From the NCBI RefSeq assembly GCF_037861325.1, contig NZ_JAFELW010000002.1: DNA of 64,000 bases, one strand, 5' to 3'. A program made the translations under genes and the position numbers. The notes below the pieces were generated by a model, which worked only from the letters and a program-made list of their open reading frames with translations, did no database searches and was not told the origin of the DNA. Positions 1-8,046 of the stretch are shown here, piece by piece. How positions within the stretch are numbered: the first letter of the stretch is position 1; the number at the start of each line of letters is the position of its first letter. The stretch comes from Riemerella anatipestifer_F. GTDB lineage: Bacteria > Bacteroidota > Bacteroidia > Flavobacteriales > Weeksellaceae.

Positions 1-35
1 AGCTTTTATATTTCTTATACTAGAACGAGTAATAC

Positions 36-185
36 TTATTTTTTTAAATAAGCATCTACATCATCTGCATTCATTACTTTCTCTTCGAAAACATAAGCCC
101 CAGTTTTAGGAGACTTTACCATTTTCACTACTTTTGTCATCTTCTTAGAAGATGTTTGTAGGGTTGCTACTACTTTTTTTGCCAT
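36..185 (-). CDS. DUF4295 family small basic protein
   Basis: A 49-residue Lys-rich protein beginning MAKKVVATLQTSSKK and ending DDVDAYLKK. It starts at the ATG read from 185 and stops at 36. Proteins of this size and composition (DUF4295) follow rpmB and rpmG in Bacteroidota and are thought to be ribosome-associated, though the function is unproven. It lies 22 bp downstream of rpmG on the same strand, so it is the third gene of the rpmB-rpmG operon. ftsY commonly follows in related genomes and would lie beyond the window edge. The gene is real by context; its role is inferred. Confidence 0.85.
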   Translation of the reverse strand: MAKKVVATLQTSSKKMTKVVKMVKSPKTGAYVFEEKVMNADDVDAYLKK

Positions 186-207
186 TGTAAAATATCTTTA
201 AAGATGA

Positions 208-390
208 TTACTTGATTTCTTTATGAAGTGTATACTTTTTAAGAACAGGATTATACTTTTTAAGCTCTAATCTTTCCGTTGTATTCTTCTTATTCTTAGT
301 CGTGATGTATCTGCTCATTCCAGCAACACCACTTTCTTTATGCTCTGTACATTCCAAAATCACTTGGACTCTATTCCCTTTTTTTGCCAT
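208..390 (-). CDS. rpmG: 50S ribosomal protein L33
   Basis: A 60-residue protein beginning MAKKGNRVQVILECTEH, with the SRYITTKNKKNTTERLELKKY core typical of bacterial L33. This is a component of the large ribosomal subunit near the E site. The second Cys pair of zinc-binding L33 forms is absent, so this is the zinc-independent (C-) type. It sits 10 bp downstream of rpmB in the same operon. Length and sequence match the family throughout. Confidence 0.97.
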   Translation of the reverse strand: MAKKGNRVQVILECTEHKESGVAGMSRYITTKNKKNTTERLELKKYNPVLKKYTLHKEIK

Positions 391-400
391 GATTTCTTAA

Positions 401-637
401 TTATTTGATAAATCCGTTACGAGTTGCTCTTTCTACAGCCTCCTCAATTCCAATCTTGTTAATTACTCTCAATCCGTGAGCAGAAACTTTAAGTGTAATA
501 TGTTTCTCTTGCTCAGGAAGGTAAAACTTCTTCTCTAATAAGTTAATCTCAAAACGACGCTTCGTTTTGTTATTAGCGTGAGAAACATGGTTTCCTACCA
601 TTGCACGCTTTCCTGTTATTTGGCAAATTCTTGACAT
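401..637 (-). CDS. rpmB: 50S ribosomal protein L28
   Basis: A 78-residue protein beginning MSRICQITGKRAMVGNHVSH, a classic L28 N terminus, and ending RATRNGFIK. The frame is open for another 14 codons upstream, to 679. I chose the ATG at 637 because every L28 starts at this MS-R-C-x-x-T-G-K motif. It is the first gene of the rpmB-rpmG-DUF4295 operon on the minus strand. The upstream region (680-770) should hold its promoter, but I see no clear -33/-7 pair there. Confidence 0.97.
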   Translation of the reverse strand: MSRICQITGKRAMVGNHVSHANNKTKRRFEINLLEKKFYLPEQEKHITLKVSAHGLRVINKIGIEEAVERATRNGFIK

Positions 638-772
638 ATCTCGATGTTCTTTTTTACTACTAAATATTTGAGAGTGCAAAATAAAGAAGTTTTTTTGACA
701 TAGCCAAATATTTTTCTAAATTAATTCTCAAAACCAGCACTTTCATTAAATTTTACTCATCATCTGTTTTTT

Positions 773-790
773 TTGGCACGAAAAATGCTA
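773..790 (+). promoter_or_regulatory. Sigma-54 (RpoN) type -24/-12 promoter
   Basis: The sequence is TTGGCACGAAAAATGC. The invariant GG (775-776) and GC (787-788) are separated by exactly 10 bases, and the -24 half TTGGCACG is a perfect match to the RpoN consensus. The -12 half is ATGC instead of TTGC. It points rightward into a region with no gene, and a transcript starting near 800 would meet the intrinsic terminator at 862-889. Promoter identity is from motif only. Confidence 0.6.
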
Positions 791-799
791 TATTAAACA

Positions 800-893
800 C
801 ACATTCTAAACCAAAGTTTTCAGTAAGTTTAGTACAACAAAATGATATTATACACACTAATAACCTTCAGATAGCATATTCCGAAGGTTTTTT
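800..893 (+). ncRNA. Putative sRNA between RpoN-type promoter and terminator
   Basis: No protein-coding frame longer than 10 codons lies between the sigma-54-like promoter and the terminator. The segment could therefore encode a roughly 90-nt untranslated RNA. The start is estimated from the usual 12-base distance downstream of the -12 element, and the end from the T-run after the hairpin. It is convergent with the 3' end of the oligopeptidase gene (stop at 909) and does not overlap it. Existence is inferred from flanking signals only. Confidence 0.35.
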
Positions 894-895
894 AT
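862..895 (+). terminator. Intrinsic terminator, rightward
   Basis: AACCTTC (862-868) pairs with GAAGGTT (883-889), and a T-rich tail follows on the plus strand. On the minus strand the hairpin is not followed by T residues. It therefore fits a rightward transcript better than the end of the leftward oligopeptidase gene. Confidence 0.6.
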
Positions 896-908
896 TATTT
901 ATCTATAT

Positions 909-2957
909 TTATTTACTCAGTTTTTCTAACTTCATTAAAAAAGCATACTCTAAAGCATCTTCCTTTAGTGATTCAAATCGACCACTAGCCCCTCCGTGTC
1001 CTGAAGAAAAATCAGTTTTAAAAACCAAAAAATTTTGATCTTTTTTCATATCTCGTAGCTTTGCTACCCATTTTGCTGGTTCCCAATACTGCACTTGACT
1101 ATCGTGGTATCCTGTAGTTACTAGTAAATGAGGATAACTTTGAGCCTTGATATTATCATATGGAGAGTAGGACTTCATATAATGATAATACTGCTCTTCT
1201 TTAGGATTTCCCCATTCGTCAAACTCACCTGTTGTTAGAGGTATGTCTTCGTCTAGCATTGTGGTAACCACATCTACAAATGGAACTTGTGCAACCGCTC
1301 CATTAAAAAGGCTAGGTTCTTCGTTAATAACAGCCCCTACTAATAATCCTCCTGCACTACCTCCCATAGCGTAAAGATGTTTTGAAGAAGTATAGTTTTT
1401 CTCAATTAAAAATTTGGCACAGTCTATAAAATCATAAAAGGTATTTTTTTTGTGAAGCAACTTTCCTTTTTCGTACCATTCTCTACCCAAATATTCTCCT
1501 CCTCTAATGTGTGCAATAGCAAACACAAAACCTCTATCTAGTAACGACAATCTCCCTCTAGAAAATGAAGCATCTATGGTATGACCATAACTTCCATAAC
1601 CATAAAGTAATAATGGTGTATCCTGAGAAAGCACCGTATCTTTTCTATAAACTAAAGATATAGGTATTTTAGTAACACCATCTCTTGAAGACGCCCACAA
1701 CCTCTCCGAAGTATAGTTCTCTTTTGAAAATTTACCACCCAAAACCTCTTGCTCTTTAAGAAGTATTTGGGTTTGACTATTCATATCGAATTCAAAAGTG
1801 GCAGATGGCTGAACAAGAGATGAATATCCATATCTTAATTTTGTAGAATTGAAGTCCAAATTCAACCCAATATAAGCTGTATAAGTTTCCTCTTGAAACG
1901 GAAGATAGTATTGCTCACCCGTCTCCCAATGCCTGATGCTAATTTGAAGCAAACCTTCTCTACGCTCTTCCACCACGAGGTAATCTTTAAAAATTTCAAA
2001 ACCCTCTAATAAAGTATCTTCTCTGTGAGGAATTATTGTTCGCCAATTTTCTTTCTGTGGTGTAGCTACTAGTGTTTTCACTAATTTAAAATTAGTTGCT
2101 CCTCCCTCATTGGTAATGATATAAAAATGATTTTGATAATGCTCTACCGCATACTCTAAGCCTTCTTCTCTAGTTTGAACGATTTGCCATGGTGCAGACA
2201 CATCATCAGCTGGAATGAAACGATGCTCATCTGAAACCGTACTAGAACTCGCAATAAATATATATTCTAACGATTTAGTTTTAAATAAATTGACATCAAA
2301 TGAAGTATCTTTTTCGTGGAAAACTAAAACGTCCTCGCTAGGAGAAGTTCCTAGTTTATGTCTAAAAATCTGATATGCCCTAAGACTTTTATCTTTTCTG
2401 ATATAGAAAAAATGCTCGTTATCATTAGCCCAAACAGCTTTACCTGTGGTGTTTTCTATAACTTCGTTGGAGACCGCTCCCGTTTCCAAATTTTTAATGA
2501 AAATACTGTAAATACGCCTTCCTGTTTCGTCTGTAGAATAAGTAGCTAATTTGTTATTAGGACTTACCGCCATACTTCCTACATCTAGAAACTTCTTACC
2601 TTCCGCTAGTTGATTAGCATCTAGCAAAAGTTCTTCCTCCGCTTCTAAAGTTTGGTGTTTTCTAAAAAAAAGTGGATAATCTTTCCCTTTTTCAAATTTC
2701 ACAATATACCAATATTCATTAAAAAAATACGGCAACGAGGCATCATCTTCTTTATACCTCGCTTTCATTTCCTCAAAAAGTTCTTTTTGAAAATCTTCAG
2801 TATCCTTTAATATAAATTCTGTATAAGCATTTTCTTGCTCAAGATATTCTAAAACCTCAGGAGTATCTCTTTGGTTTAACCAAAAGTAAGGGTCTATCCT
2901 TTCATCATTATGAATAACTAGCTTCTGTATTTTTTTTGTTGCTTTAGGTGGTTGCAT
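909..2957 (-). CDS. ptrB: Oligopeptidase B / prolyl oligopeptidase family serine protease (S9A)
   Basis: A 682-residue cytosolic serine peptidase that cleaves short peptides, usually after basic residues in this subfamily. The N-terminal half is a beta-propeller that limits substrates to small peptides. The C-terminal alpha/beta-hydrolase domain carries the triad: Ser534 in GGSAGG, Asp619 in GYHDSQV and His654 in SSGHGGASGR. Length and motif spacing match oligopeptidase B, and there is no signal peptide. The gene stands alone, with a strong hairpin 18-63 bp upstream of its ATG. Substrate preference is assigned by family. Confidence 0.88.
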   Translation of the reverse strand: MQPPKATKKIQKLVIHNDERIDPYFWLNQRDTPEVLEYLEQENAYTEFILKDTEDFQKELFEEMKARYKEDDASLPYFFNEYWYIVKFEKGKDYPLFFRKHQTLEAEEELLLDANQLAEGKKFLDVGSMAVSPNNKLATYSTDETGRRIYSIFIKNLETGAVSNEVIENTTGKAVWANDNEHFFYIRKDKSLRAYQIFRHKLGTSPSEDVLVFHEKDTSFDVNLFKTKSLEYIFIASSSTVSDEHRFIPADDVSAPWQIVQTREEGLEYAVEHYQNHFYIITNEGGATNFKLVKTLVATPQKENWRTIIPHREDTLLEGFEIFKDYLVVEERREGLLQISIRHWETGEQYYLPFQEETYTAYIGLNLDFNSTKLRYGYSSLVQPSATFEFDMNSQTQILLKEQEVLGGKFSKENYTSERLWASSRDGVTKIPISLVYRKDTVLSQDTPLLLYGYGSYGHTIDASFSRGRLSLLDRGFVFAIAHIRGGEYLGREWYEKGKLLHKKNTFYDFIDCAKFLIEKNYTSSKHLYAMGGSAGGLLVGAVINEEPSLFNGAVAQVPFVDVVTTMLDEDIPLTTGEFDEWGNPKEEQYYHYMKSYSPYDNIKAQSYPHLLVTTGYHDSQVQYWEPAKWVAKLRDMKKDQNFLVFKTDFSSGHGGASGRFESLKEDALEYAFLMKLEKLSK

Positions 2958-3496
2958 CTTTTTTTATTTTTACTAAAAAGGTCATCTTCATTTCGTTATA
3001 TTGAAAGATGATGACCTTTTATAATGAGTTTAATATTTCTTACTTTGGTGGGTTCTCAAAGGCAGAACTAAGAAATTAAAACTTTCTAATAAATACAAAC
3101 CTTAGCAAAAACCACTTTCTCTATTTCGAAATTACAAAAAAGAAAATGACTTTTTGCCACAAAATATGTAAACTCGTTCTGTTATTCCTTCATCCCTAGC
3201 TTTCGCAGAAGCTGTGTTATAGGCAATTGCTATATGATTTTATAAAAAGTTAAGTTGTTATTTTCCAAAAAACTTGCTTACTTTAATATTCAAAATCAAA
3301 TATCCTAAACACCCATAACCATTTTCTTTATTCCTATTTTTAATACGACATCAAAAAATTGCTAGCATTGATTTATAAAAACTAATCATTATTAACTATG
3401 TCAAAACTCAACTTCAAGTAATTTGATTGACAAATAATTCCGACTACTTATTATCCCAAATATATTATTTTTACAAATATAATTTTTTGTTGATTT
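2958..3496. other. 539-bp stretch without a convincing gene
   Basis: This stretch holds the hairpin at 2976-3020 and, at 3217-3230, one arm of an inverted repeat whose partner is at 4062-4075. The minus strand is open for 35 codons at 3132-3239 and encodes a protein-like tail (NTASAKARDEGITERVYIF) with no start codon. That may be the remnant of a dead gene or part of a dispersed repeat. Otherwise it is AT-rich with nothing I can assign. Confidence 0.5.
2976..3020 (-). terminator. Hairpin with T-run just upstream of ptrB
   Basis: AAAAGGTCATC (2976-2986) pairs with GATGACCTTTT (3010-3020). In the leftward direction the stem is followed by TTTTTAG and then, within 18 bases, by the ptrB start codon. 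It could end leftward read-through from the hemD side, or act as an attenuator in the ptrB leader. The base pairing is seen directly; the role is inferred. Confidence 0.45.
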
Positions 3497-4033
3497 CTAT
3501 AGGTAATTCGGAAGCGACCTAGAAACCTCTACATAAACCACCCCATAAATTGTTTTGATAATATAAAAAAAATCGTCCTTCTTGAAATAAGAGTTTATGT
3601 TCACATCCCTTCCCAAAACACTATATTTACGATAATATTTTAGAAAATCTTCATAACTAGAAACATTAGTTTTTTTCTCTCCAATCTCAAAATAAGTTTG
3701 AATATTTTGAAATTTATGATTTTCATATGCTTCTTTAACAAGACCATCAACAATATTTATAAAATCTTTCCCCGTATATACTAGATAGGTTTTATCTGCT
3801 TTATCATCTCCTTTTCTTTCAAGGATATGGTAAGAAAATTTACCTTTAAGATAGTAATCGCTAGTCAAACCTAATTTTACTTCTGATTCAGGTGACTTTT
3901 TCAATTTTAAAATTGCAGGAACTTTGCTTATTTCAATACCATTTATTTTTTCTAAAATAAAGGCATCGCTTAATTTTTGTGAAAACAAAATTGTCGAGCA
4001 AACCAATGCCGAAAATAGAATTATTTTTTTCAT
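3497..4033 (-). CDS. Hypothetical secreted protein
   Basis: A 178-residue protein whose N terminus (MKKIILFSALVCSTILFSQ) is a signal peptide, probably cleaved after FSQ. The remainder is a mixed-charge soluble domain with many Tyr and Lys residues and no motif I recognise. It lies 43 bp downstream of hemD on the same strand. It also sits inside a segment bounded by TTATAGGCAATTGC (3217-3230) and its reverse complement (4062-4075), which suggests it came in as a small insertion. Function unknown. Confidence 0.6.
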   Translation of the reverse strand: MKKIILFSALVCSTILFSQKLSDAFILEKINGIEISKVPAILKLKKSPESEVKLGLTSDYYLKGKFSYHILERKGDDKADKTYLVYTGKDFINIVDGLVKEAYENHKFQNIQTYFEIGEKKTNVSSYEDFLKYYRKYSVLGRDVNINSYFKKDDFFYIIKTIYGVVYVEVSRSLPNYL

Positions 4034-4076
4034 ATATCAATTTTTATGTATTACTTTTTTTGCAATTGCCTATAAT

Positions 4077-4820
4077 CTACTTATTGGCATTCTTTACAAA
4101 ATTTTCTAATGCCATTGTCATAGACGGATTTTCTTTAGTTGGTGCCATAATATCCACCGTTAGCCCTGCATTTTCTGCCTCTGCTTTCGTAGAATTACCA
4201 AAAACTGCTACTTTAAATTTAGATTTTTTATAATCTTTAAAGTTTTCTACCAAAGACTTTATCCCTTGTGGGCTGAAAAACACTAGAACATCATAGTCAT
4301 TGATATTTATATCAGACAAATCGCTATTAACCGTACGATACATAATAGCTCTAGTCCAATCTACTCCAGACTCATCTAAAACCCTAGTTATACCATCATT
4401 AAGAATATCAGAAGAAGGTAAAAGATACTTCTCTGATGGATATTTCTTAAGCAAAGGGATTATATCAGTGGGTAATTTTTCACCAAAACTAATTTTTCTT
4501 TTTCTGTAAACGATGTGCTTTTGCAAATAATTAGCAATAGCCTCTGACTGGCAAATATATCGCATAGAATCTGGAACCGAAAAACGCATCTCCTCAGCTA
4601 AACGAAAGTAGTGGTCTATTGCATTTTTGCTAGTAAAAATAATTCCCGTATACTTAGAGAGGTCTATTTTTTGTGTTCTCAAATCTTTGGCATCTGCCCC
4701 CTGAACATAAATGAATGGACGAAAATCTATTTCTATTTTCTCCTTTTTCGCAAGTTCTAAGTAAGGAGATGATTCCGCAGGTTGAGGCTGAGATATTAGA
4801 ATAGATTTAATTTTTGACAT
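4077..4820 (-). CDS. hemD: Uroporphyrinogen-III synthase
   Basis: A 247-residue protein with the two-lobed HemD pattern. Diagnostic segments are ILISQPQP at the N terminus, YTGIIFTSKNAIDHY in the first domain, MYRTVNSDL at the hinge, and DVLVFFSPQGIKSL followed by VAVFGNSTKAEAENAG in the second. The enzyme closes and inverts ring D of hydroxymethylbilane to give uroporphyrinogen III for haem synthesis, matching the heavy cytochrome demand of the act operon in this window. It lies 21 bp downstream of the DUF4271 gene, a pairing I recall as common in flavobacteria. No signal peptide. Confidence 0.88.
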   Translation of the reverse strand: MSKIKSILISQPQPAESSPYLELAKKEKIEIDFRPFIYVQGADAKDLRTQKIDLSKYTGIIFTSKNAIDHYFRLAEEMRFSVPDSMRYICQSEAIANYLQKHIVYRKRKISFGEKLPTDIIPLLKKYPSEKYLLPSSDILNDGITRVLDESGVDWTRAIMYRTVNSDLSDININDYDVLVFFSPQGIKSLVENFKDYKKSKFKVAVFGNSTKAEAENAGLTVDIMAPTKENPSMTMALENFVKNANK

Positions 4821-4841
4821 TTTTAAAATCCTAAAAATTGA

Positions 4842-5486
4842 TTAAAAGAATAAAAATTTCCCAACTACCAAAAAAGGTAAAATTTGGAGCGTGCAAATAT
4901 ACAAAATTTTATAATACCATTCATCTGGCAAAATGGTCTTATGATGAAACAGATAGACCAAGTTTTTAAAAATAAAAGACATACAGAAAAAGACGGCATA
5001 CACGTATATCATCCATTCTGTTTCTATGGGAAAATAATTCTGAGCGAGAACCAGTACTATTAGAGCTAAACTATAGCCTAAAAAGAATTTTGTAGCTAAA
5101 AAATAAAAACTCTTCCATCTCTCTACCTCTCCTATACTTGCCAAAAAGAAATAGGTAGATACGGTTCTAAAAAAAAACAAAAAAACTACTGCTAAAATAA
5201 TACTACCTACTTTATTAGGAGTATACCCAAAAACATTAAAATACTCAGCAAACAAGCGTGGGTTTATAGGAAGAATATTAGATAACGCTACAGCCGCTAA
5301 AATAATAAACCCCACACTAGTTACAACCCAAGACTGAATGGTATTATTAGCAAATTCTTCTTTAAGAGTGAAAAATTTAATTAAACTTATATCCCTTAAA
5401 AGAACACGAAACATCACTACATACAAAAACCCAACTCCTAAAAGAGAGTATATAATCCAATCTTTATTTTCTACAATTCTTATCAA
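4842..5486 (-). CDS. DUF4271 integral membrane protein
   Basis: A 214-residue protein with about six hydrophobic segments, of the DUF4271 type found beside hemD in flavobacteria. Function unknown. The frame is open to a TTG at 5528, but that TTG is the -33 element of a good promoter whose -7 box is at 5499-5507, so translation cannot begin there. I place the start at the TTG at 5486, giving (M)IRIVENKDWIIYS, which fits the RIVENxDW opening I expect for the family. No in-frame ATG precedes MFRVLL. The start is the uncertain part; the gene is not. Confidence 0.8.
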   Translation of the reverse strand: MIRIVENKDWIIYSLLGVGFLYVVMFRVLLRDISLIKFFTLKEEFANNTIQSWVVTSVGFIILAAVALSNILPINPRLFAEYFNVFGYTPNKVGSIILAVVFLFFFRTVSTYFFLASIGEVERWKSFYFLATKFFLGYSLALIVLVLAQNYFPIETEWMIYVYAVFFCMSFIFKNLVYLFHHKTILPDEWYYKILYICTLQILPFLVVGKFLFF

Positions 5487-5498
5487 GATTATTTTTTT

Positions 5499-5530
5499 GC
5501 AAAAATACTCTTTATTAGATTTCCACAAAA
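5499..5530 (-). promoter_or_regulatory. Flavobacterial housekeeping promoter for DUF4271-hemD
   Basis: Read leftward, TTTTG (5526-5530) is separated by 18 bases from TATTTTTGC (5499-5507). This matches the Bacteroidota sigma-A pattern TTTG-N17-19-TAnnTTTG. The predicted transcript starts only about 6-8 bases before the TTG start at 5486, so the leader is very short. Confidence 0.65.
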
Positions 5531-5541
5531 GTAAATTTTAT

Positions 5542-6636
5542 CTAACCAGCACTTGCCGTCTTTCTTCTCAGCCAAGTTAAAGTATTCCAGCCTAAAGCAT
5601 CTATCTTTTTAAGCAGCTCTGCAATGAGTATAGCCAAAACTACATTAACCAAATAAACCATTAAAATTAAAACTCCCCAGTGGATATTATCCTGCAAAGG
5701 AACTACCATAAAATAAACCAACGATGAACTAATACCTTGTGCAAAATAGTAGAAAATGGCATTTTTACCAATATAGTTTATAAAATTATCTTTAGTAATT
5801 TTAAGCCTATTATAAAGTACAAACACCGTTATTAACGAAAGAAAAGACCATATAATATACGGTATTTTTGGCGGGAATTTTTGTTTATTGATTTTATAGA
5901 AAATATCCGTTCCATAGAACCAAAACAGCCAAACTAAAACTAGAGCTAAAGCTCCATACAGTAGAGGAATATGACTGTTTTTTATTCTTTTACCTCTCAT
6001 TTTATAAGCCACTAGAAATACACCAAGATAAAAAGAAACATACCCTACCTGACCTGTTGGATAATAATGTGGAAAAATATTAAACAATAAAGTTAAGCCA
6101 AAACATAGGACTATAAACCAATTGATATGTTGCTGGAAAAACCTAAGTATTAGTACCCCAAGTACCGTCAAAATATAATAGACTTTAAGATACCAAAAAC
6201 TACCCATAACTACTGGAAAAGTATCACAAGTAGAATATTGATGTAAATACCAATTTCCTAAATTTTCCCATTGAGGAAAATAAGCTATGGATTGTGGTAC
6301 AAACTTGCTTCCAAAAGTAGCATAAAAGTTTTTCAAACTCTCTAGACCAAAAAAATAAAGCCCAAAAACTTTAAAGAAATAGTCTACAAAAAATAACAAT
6401 GTTACAAAAATCATATAGGTTACCTGGAGTTTAAGTAGCCTATACAATGTTTTTTCTACATTCCCGCCAGAGGTAAGACCACTAAGTGCAAAGAAAATAG
6501 GAACATCAAATAACAATGACAATACTCTAAGTTCCGTAGGAATATAATACTGACCACTCCAAAAAGTGGTATGGATAAAGATAATGGATAAAGTTGCTAA
6601 GCCTTTTGCAAAATCAATATATAAATCTCTTTTCAT
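5542..6636 (-). CDS. Acyltransferase 3 family membrane protein
   Basis: A 364-residue polytopic inner-membrane protein with about ten hydrophobic helices. The N terminus RDLYIDFAKGLATLSIIFIHTTFW carries the conserved His of the acyltransferase-3 (OafA/NodX-type) family, whose members transfer acyl groups, usually acetyl, to sugars of surface polysaccharides or lipids. Its target is not evident from the neighbours, which are metabolic. It lies 55 bp upstream of the DUF4271 gene, which has its own promoter. Confidence 0.8.
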   Translation of the reverse strand: MKRDLYIDFAKGLATLSIIFIHTTFWSGQYYIPTELRVLSLLFDVPIFFALSGLTSGGNVEKTLYRLLKLQVTYMIFVTLLFFVDYFFKVFGLYFFGLESLKNFYATFGSKFVPQSIAYFPQWENLGNWYLHQYSTCDTFPVVMGSFWYLKVYYILTVLGVLILRFFQQHINWFIVLCFGLTLLFNIFPHYYPTGQVGYVSFYLGVFLVAYKMRGKRIKNSHIPLLYGALALVLVWLFWFYGTDIFYKINKQKFPPKIPYIIWSFLSLITVFVLYNRLKITKDNFINYIGKNAIFYYFAQGISSSLVYFMVVPLQDNIHWGVLILMVYLVNVVLAILIAELLKKIDALGWNTLTWLRRKTASAG

Positions 6637-6703
6637 TTTCCAGCATTTAATTATAACACCTCAAAGATACGTCTTAAAATACAGGAATAAAATATATGTA
6701 CAC

Positions 6704-6732
6704 AAAAAAGTTCGGCTGTTTCACAACCGAAC
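6704..6732 (-). terminator. Intrinsic terminator after the 6759-7088 gene
   Basis: Read leftward, GTTCGG pairs with CCGAAC around an 11-base loop and is followed by TTTTTTG. It lies about 25 bp beyond the stop codon at 6759. Confidence 0.8.
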
Positions 6733-6758
6733 CTTACTCTTTTTAAAGAAATAGCTCC

Positions 6759-7088
6759 CTATTCTTTATCATTTTCTTTACCTTTAAAACGCTTATCTGG
6801 GGTACCGTCTTTTTTAAGTTTACGGTTTTCTTTGTAGCGTTTATCTGGTGTGCCATCAGCTTTTAACTTCCCTTTATGTTCACCTTTTTCAAAAACCTCT
6901 TTTCCTTCTTTACCTTTTTCAGCAGATTCAGAGTATTCCTTTTTGAAATCTTTTTTCTGGCTTTGCATCTTTTGCTCCTTTTTCATAACCTTTTCTTGAG
7001 CTTTAGATGTTACTGAACCTTGTACTTGTTGAGAGTAAGCTGTACTCAATCCTAGTACGAATGACATTGCGATAAGTATTTTTTTCAT
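6759..7088 (-). CDS. Secreted Lys/Glu-rich repeat protein
   Basis: A 109-residue protein with the signal peptide MKKILIAMSFVLGLSTAYSQ. I chose the ATG at 7088 because it places the signal peptide at the N terminus; the frame is open 10 codons further. The mature part is extremely Lys/Glu-rich and probably disordered or coiled. It ends in two copies of a repeat, KLKADGTPDKRYKENR and KLKKDGTPDKRFKGKE. KxDGTPDxRYK repeats occur in small secreted proteins of many Bacteroidota, with unknown function. Monocistronic, with its own terminator. Confidence 0.75.
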   Translation of the reverse strand: MKKILIAMSFVLGLSTAYSQQVQGSVTSKAQEKVMKKEQKMQSQKKDFKKEYSESAEKGKEGKEVFEKGEHKGKLKADGTPDKRYKENRKLKKDGTPDKRFKGKENDKE

Positions 7089-7174
7089 TTTAATATTATT
7101 TGCTTGGTATAGTATCAAAAACCAGACCCACCTTACCCAAACAATACTAAAATTTAGTTAATGTTTTCATAAAA

Positions 7175-8029
7175 TTACTTTAGCAAGACATCAAAGGTAT
7201 TTCCTTGACGAATATCGCCAGTCTCATACCCCTTCATAAACCATTCTTTCCTTTGAGCAGAACTACCATGAGTAAAGCTTTCTTGGTTAACATAACCCTG
7301 CCCTCGTTTCTGTATATTATCATCTCCGACCGCCTCAGCAGCACTGATTGCACTCTCTATATCTCCTGGTGTTAAAATACCTTCTCTTTCATCTGTTTTT
7401 TTTGCCCACAGTCCTGCATAAAAATCAGCTTGAAGTTCTGTAGCTACAGACACTCTATTCATCTCTGCTTCTGAATATCTCCCACTAGCTCTAAGCGAAT
7501 TCACCTTTTGAGTAGTTCCCAAAATAGTCTGTACATGATGCCCTACCTCATGTGCCAAAACATAGGCTACAGAAAATTCGGTAACCTTAGCACCAAATCT
7601 ACTCTGAAGCTCTGAGAAAAAACTCATATCCATATAGATAGTTTCATCAGCAGGACAGTAGAATGGTCCCATTTCAGACTGTGCTGTCCCGCACCCTGAT
7701 TGTGTTACGCTTTCAAAAAGTACTACTTTAGGCTTCCGATATTGCATTCCATTTTCCGAAAAAATTTTCTGCCAAGTAGTATCATTTTCAAAAATTAACA
7801 TCTCAATAAATTCTCTTACGTGTAATTCCTCTTGGGTTAACTCTCTCTGCTCCGTTTGTTGAGTACTTCCTAGACCACCGCTTCCTATAATTGAATAAGG
7901 GTCGCCACCTAGAAAGAATACAATGGCAGCTATGATTAAGGTTCCTATACCTAGACCACCGCCTACAACCATACCGCCTCTCCCTCTTCGGTCCTCTACA
8001 TTATCACCTCTATTATTAGTCCATCTCAT
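7175..8029 (-). CDS. Neutral zinc metallopeptidase (YpfJ/KPN_02809 type)
   Basis: A 284-residue protein with one transmembrane helix at about residues 22-41 after a charged, Gly-rich N terminus, and an extracytoplasmic protease domain. The zinc motif is HEVGHH at 160-165, with the downstream TELQADFYAG segment supplying the usual third ligand region. GPFYCPADETIYMD is also characteristic of the family. Members are putative envelope metalloproteases of unknown substrate. It ends 145 bp from the next leftward gene start and lies 17 bp downstream of ribH, so it may be co-transcribed with it. Confidence 0.88.
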   Translation of the reverse strand: MRWTNNRGDNVEDRRGRGGMVVGGGLGIGTLIIAAIVFFLGGDPYSIIGSGGLGSTQQTEQRELTQEELHVREFIEMLIFENDTTWQKIFSENGMQYRKPKVVLFESVTQSGCGTAQSEMGPFYCPADETIYMDMSFFSELQSRFGAKVTEFSVAYVLAHEVGHHVQTILGTTQKVNSLRASGRYSEAEMNRVSVATELQADFYAGLWAKKTDEREGILTPGDIESAISAAEAVGDDNIQKRGQGYVNQESFTHGSSAQRKEWFMKGYETGDIRQGNTFDVLLK

Positions 8030-8046
8030 TTTAGTACTAATCTAGA

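Noticed and set aside
225..240. Partial match to the island operator (AAGTGTATACTTTTT).
   Set aside because: It lies within rpmG coding sequence and lacks the CTAmAC half and the AAAA spacer.
5487..5528. Upstream TTG start for the DUF4271 gene.
   Set aside because: The TTG is the -33 promoter element and the segment contains the -7 box.
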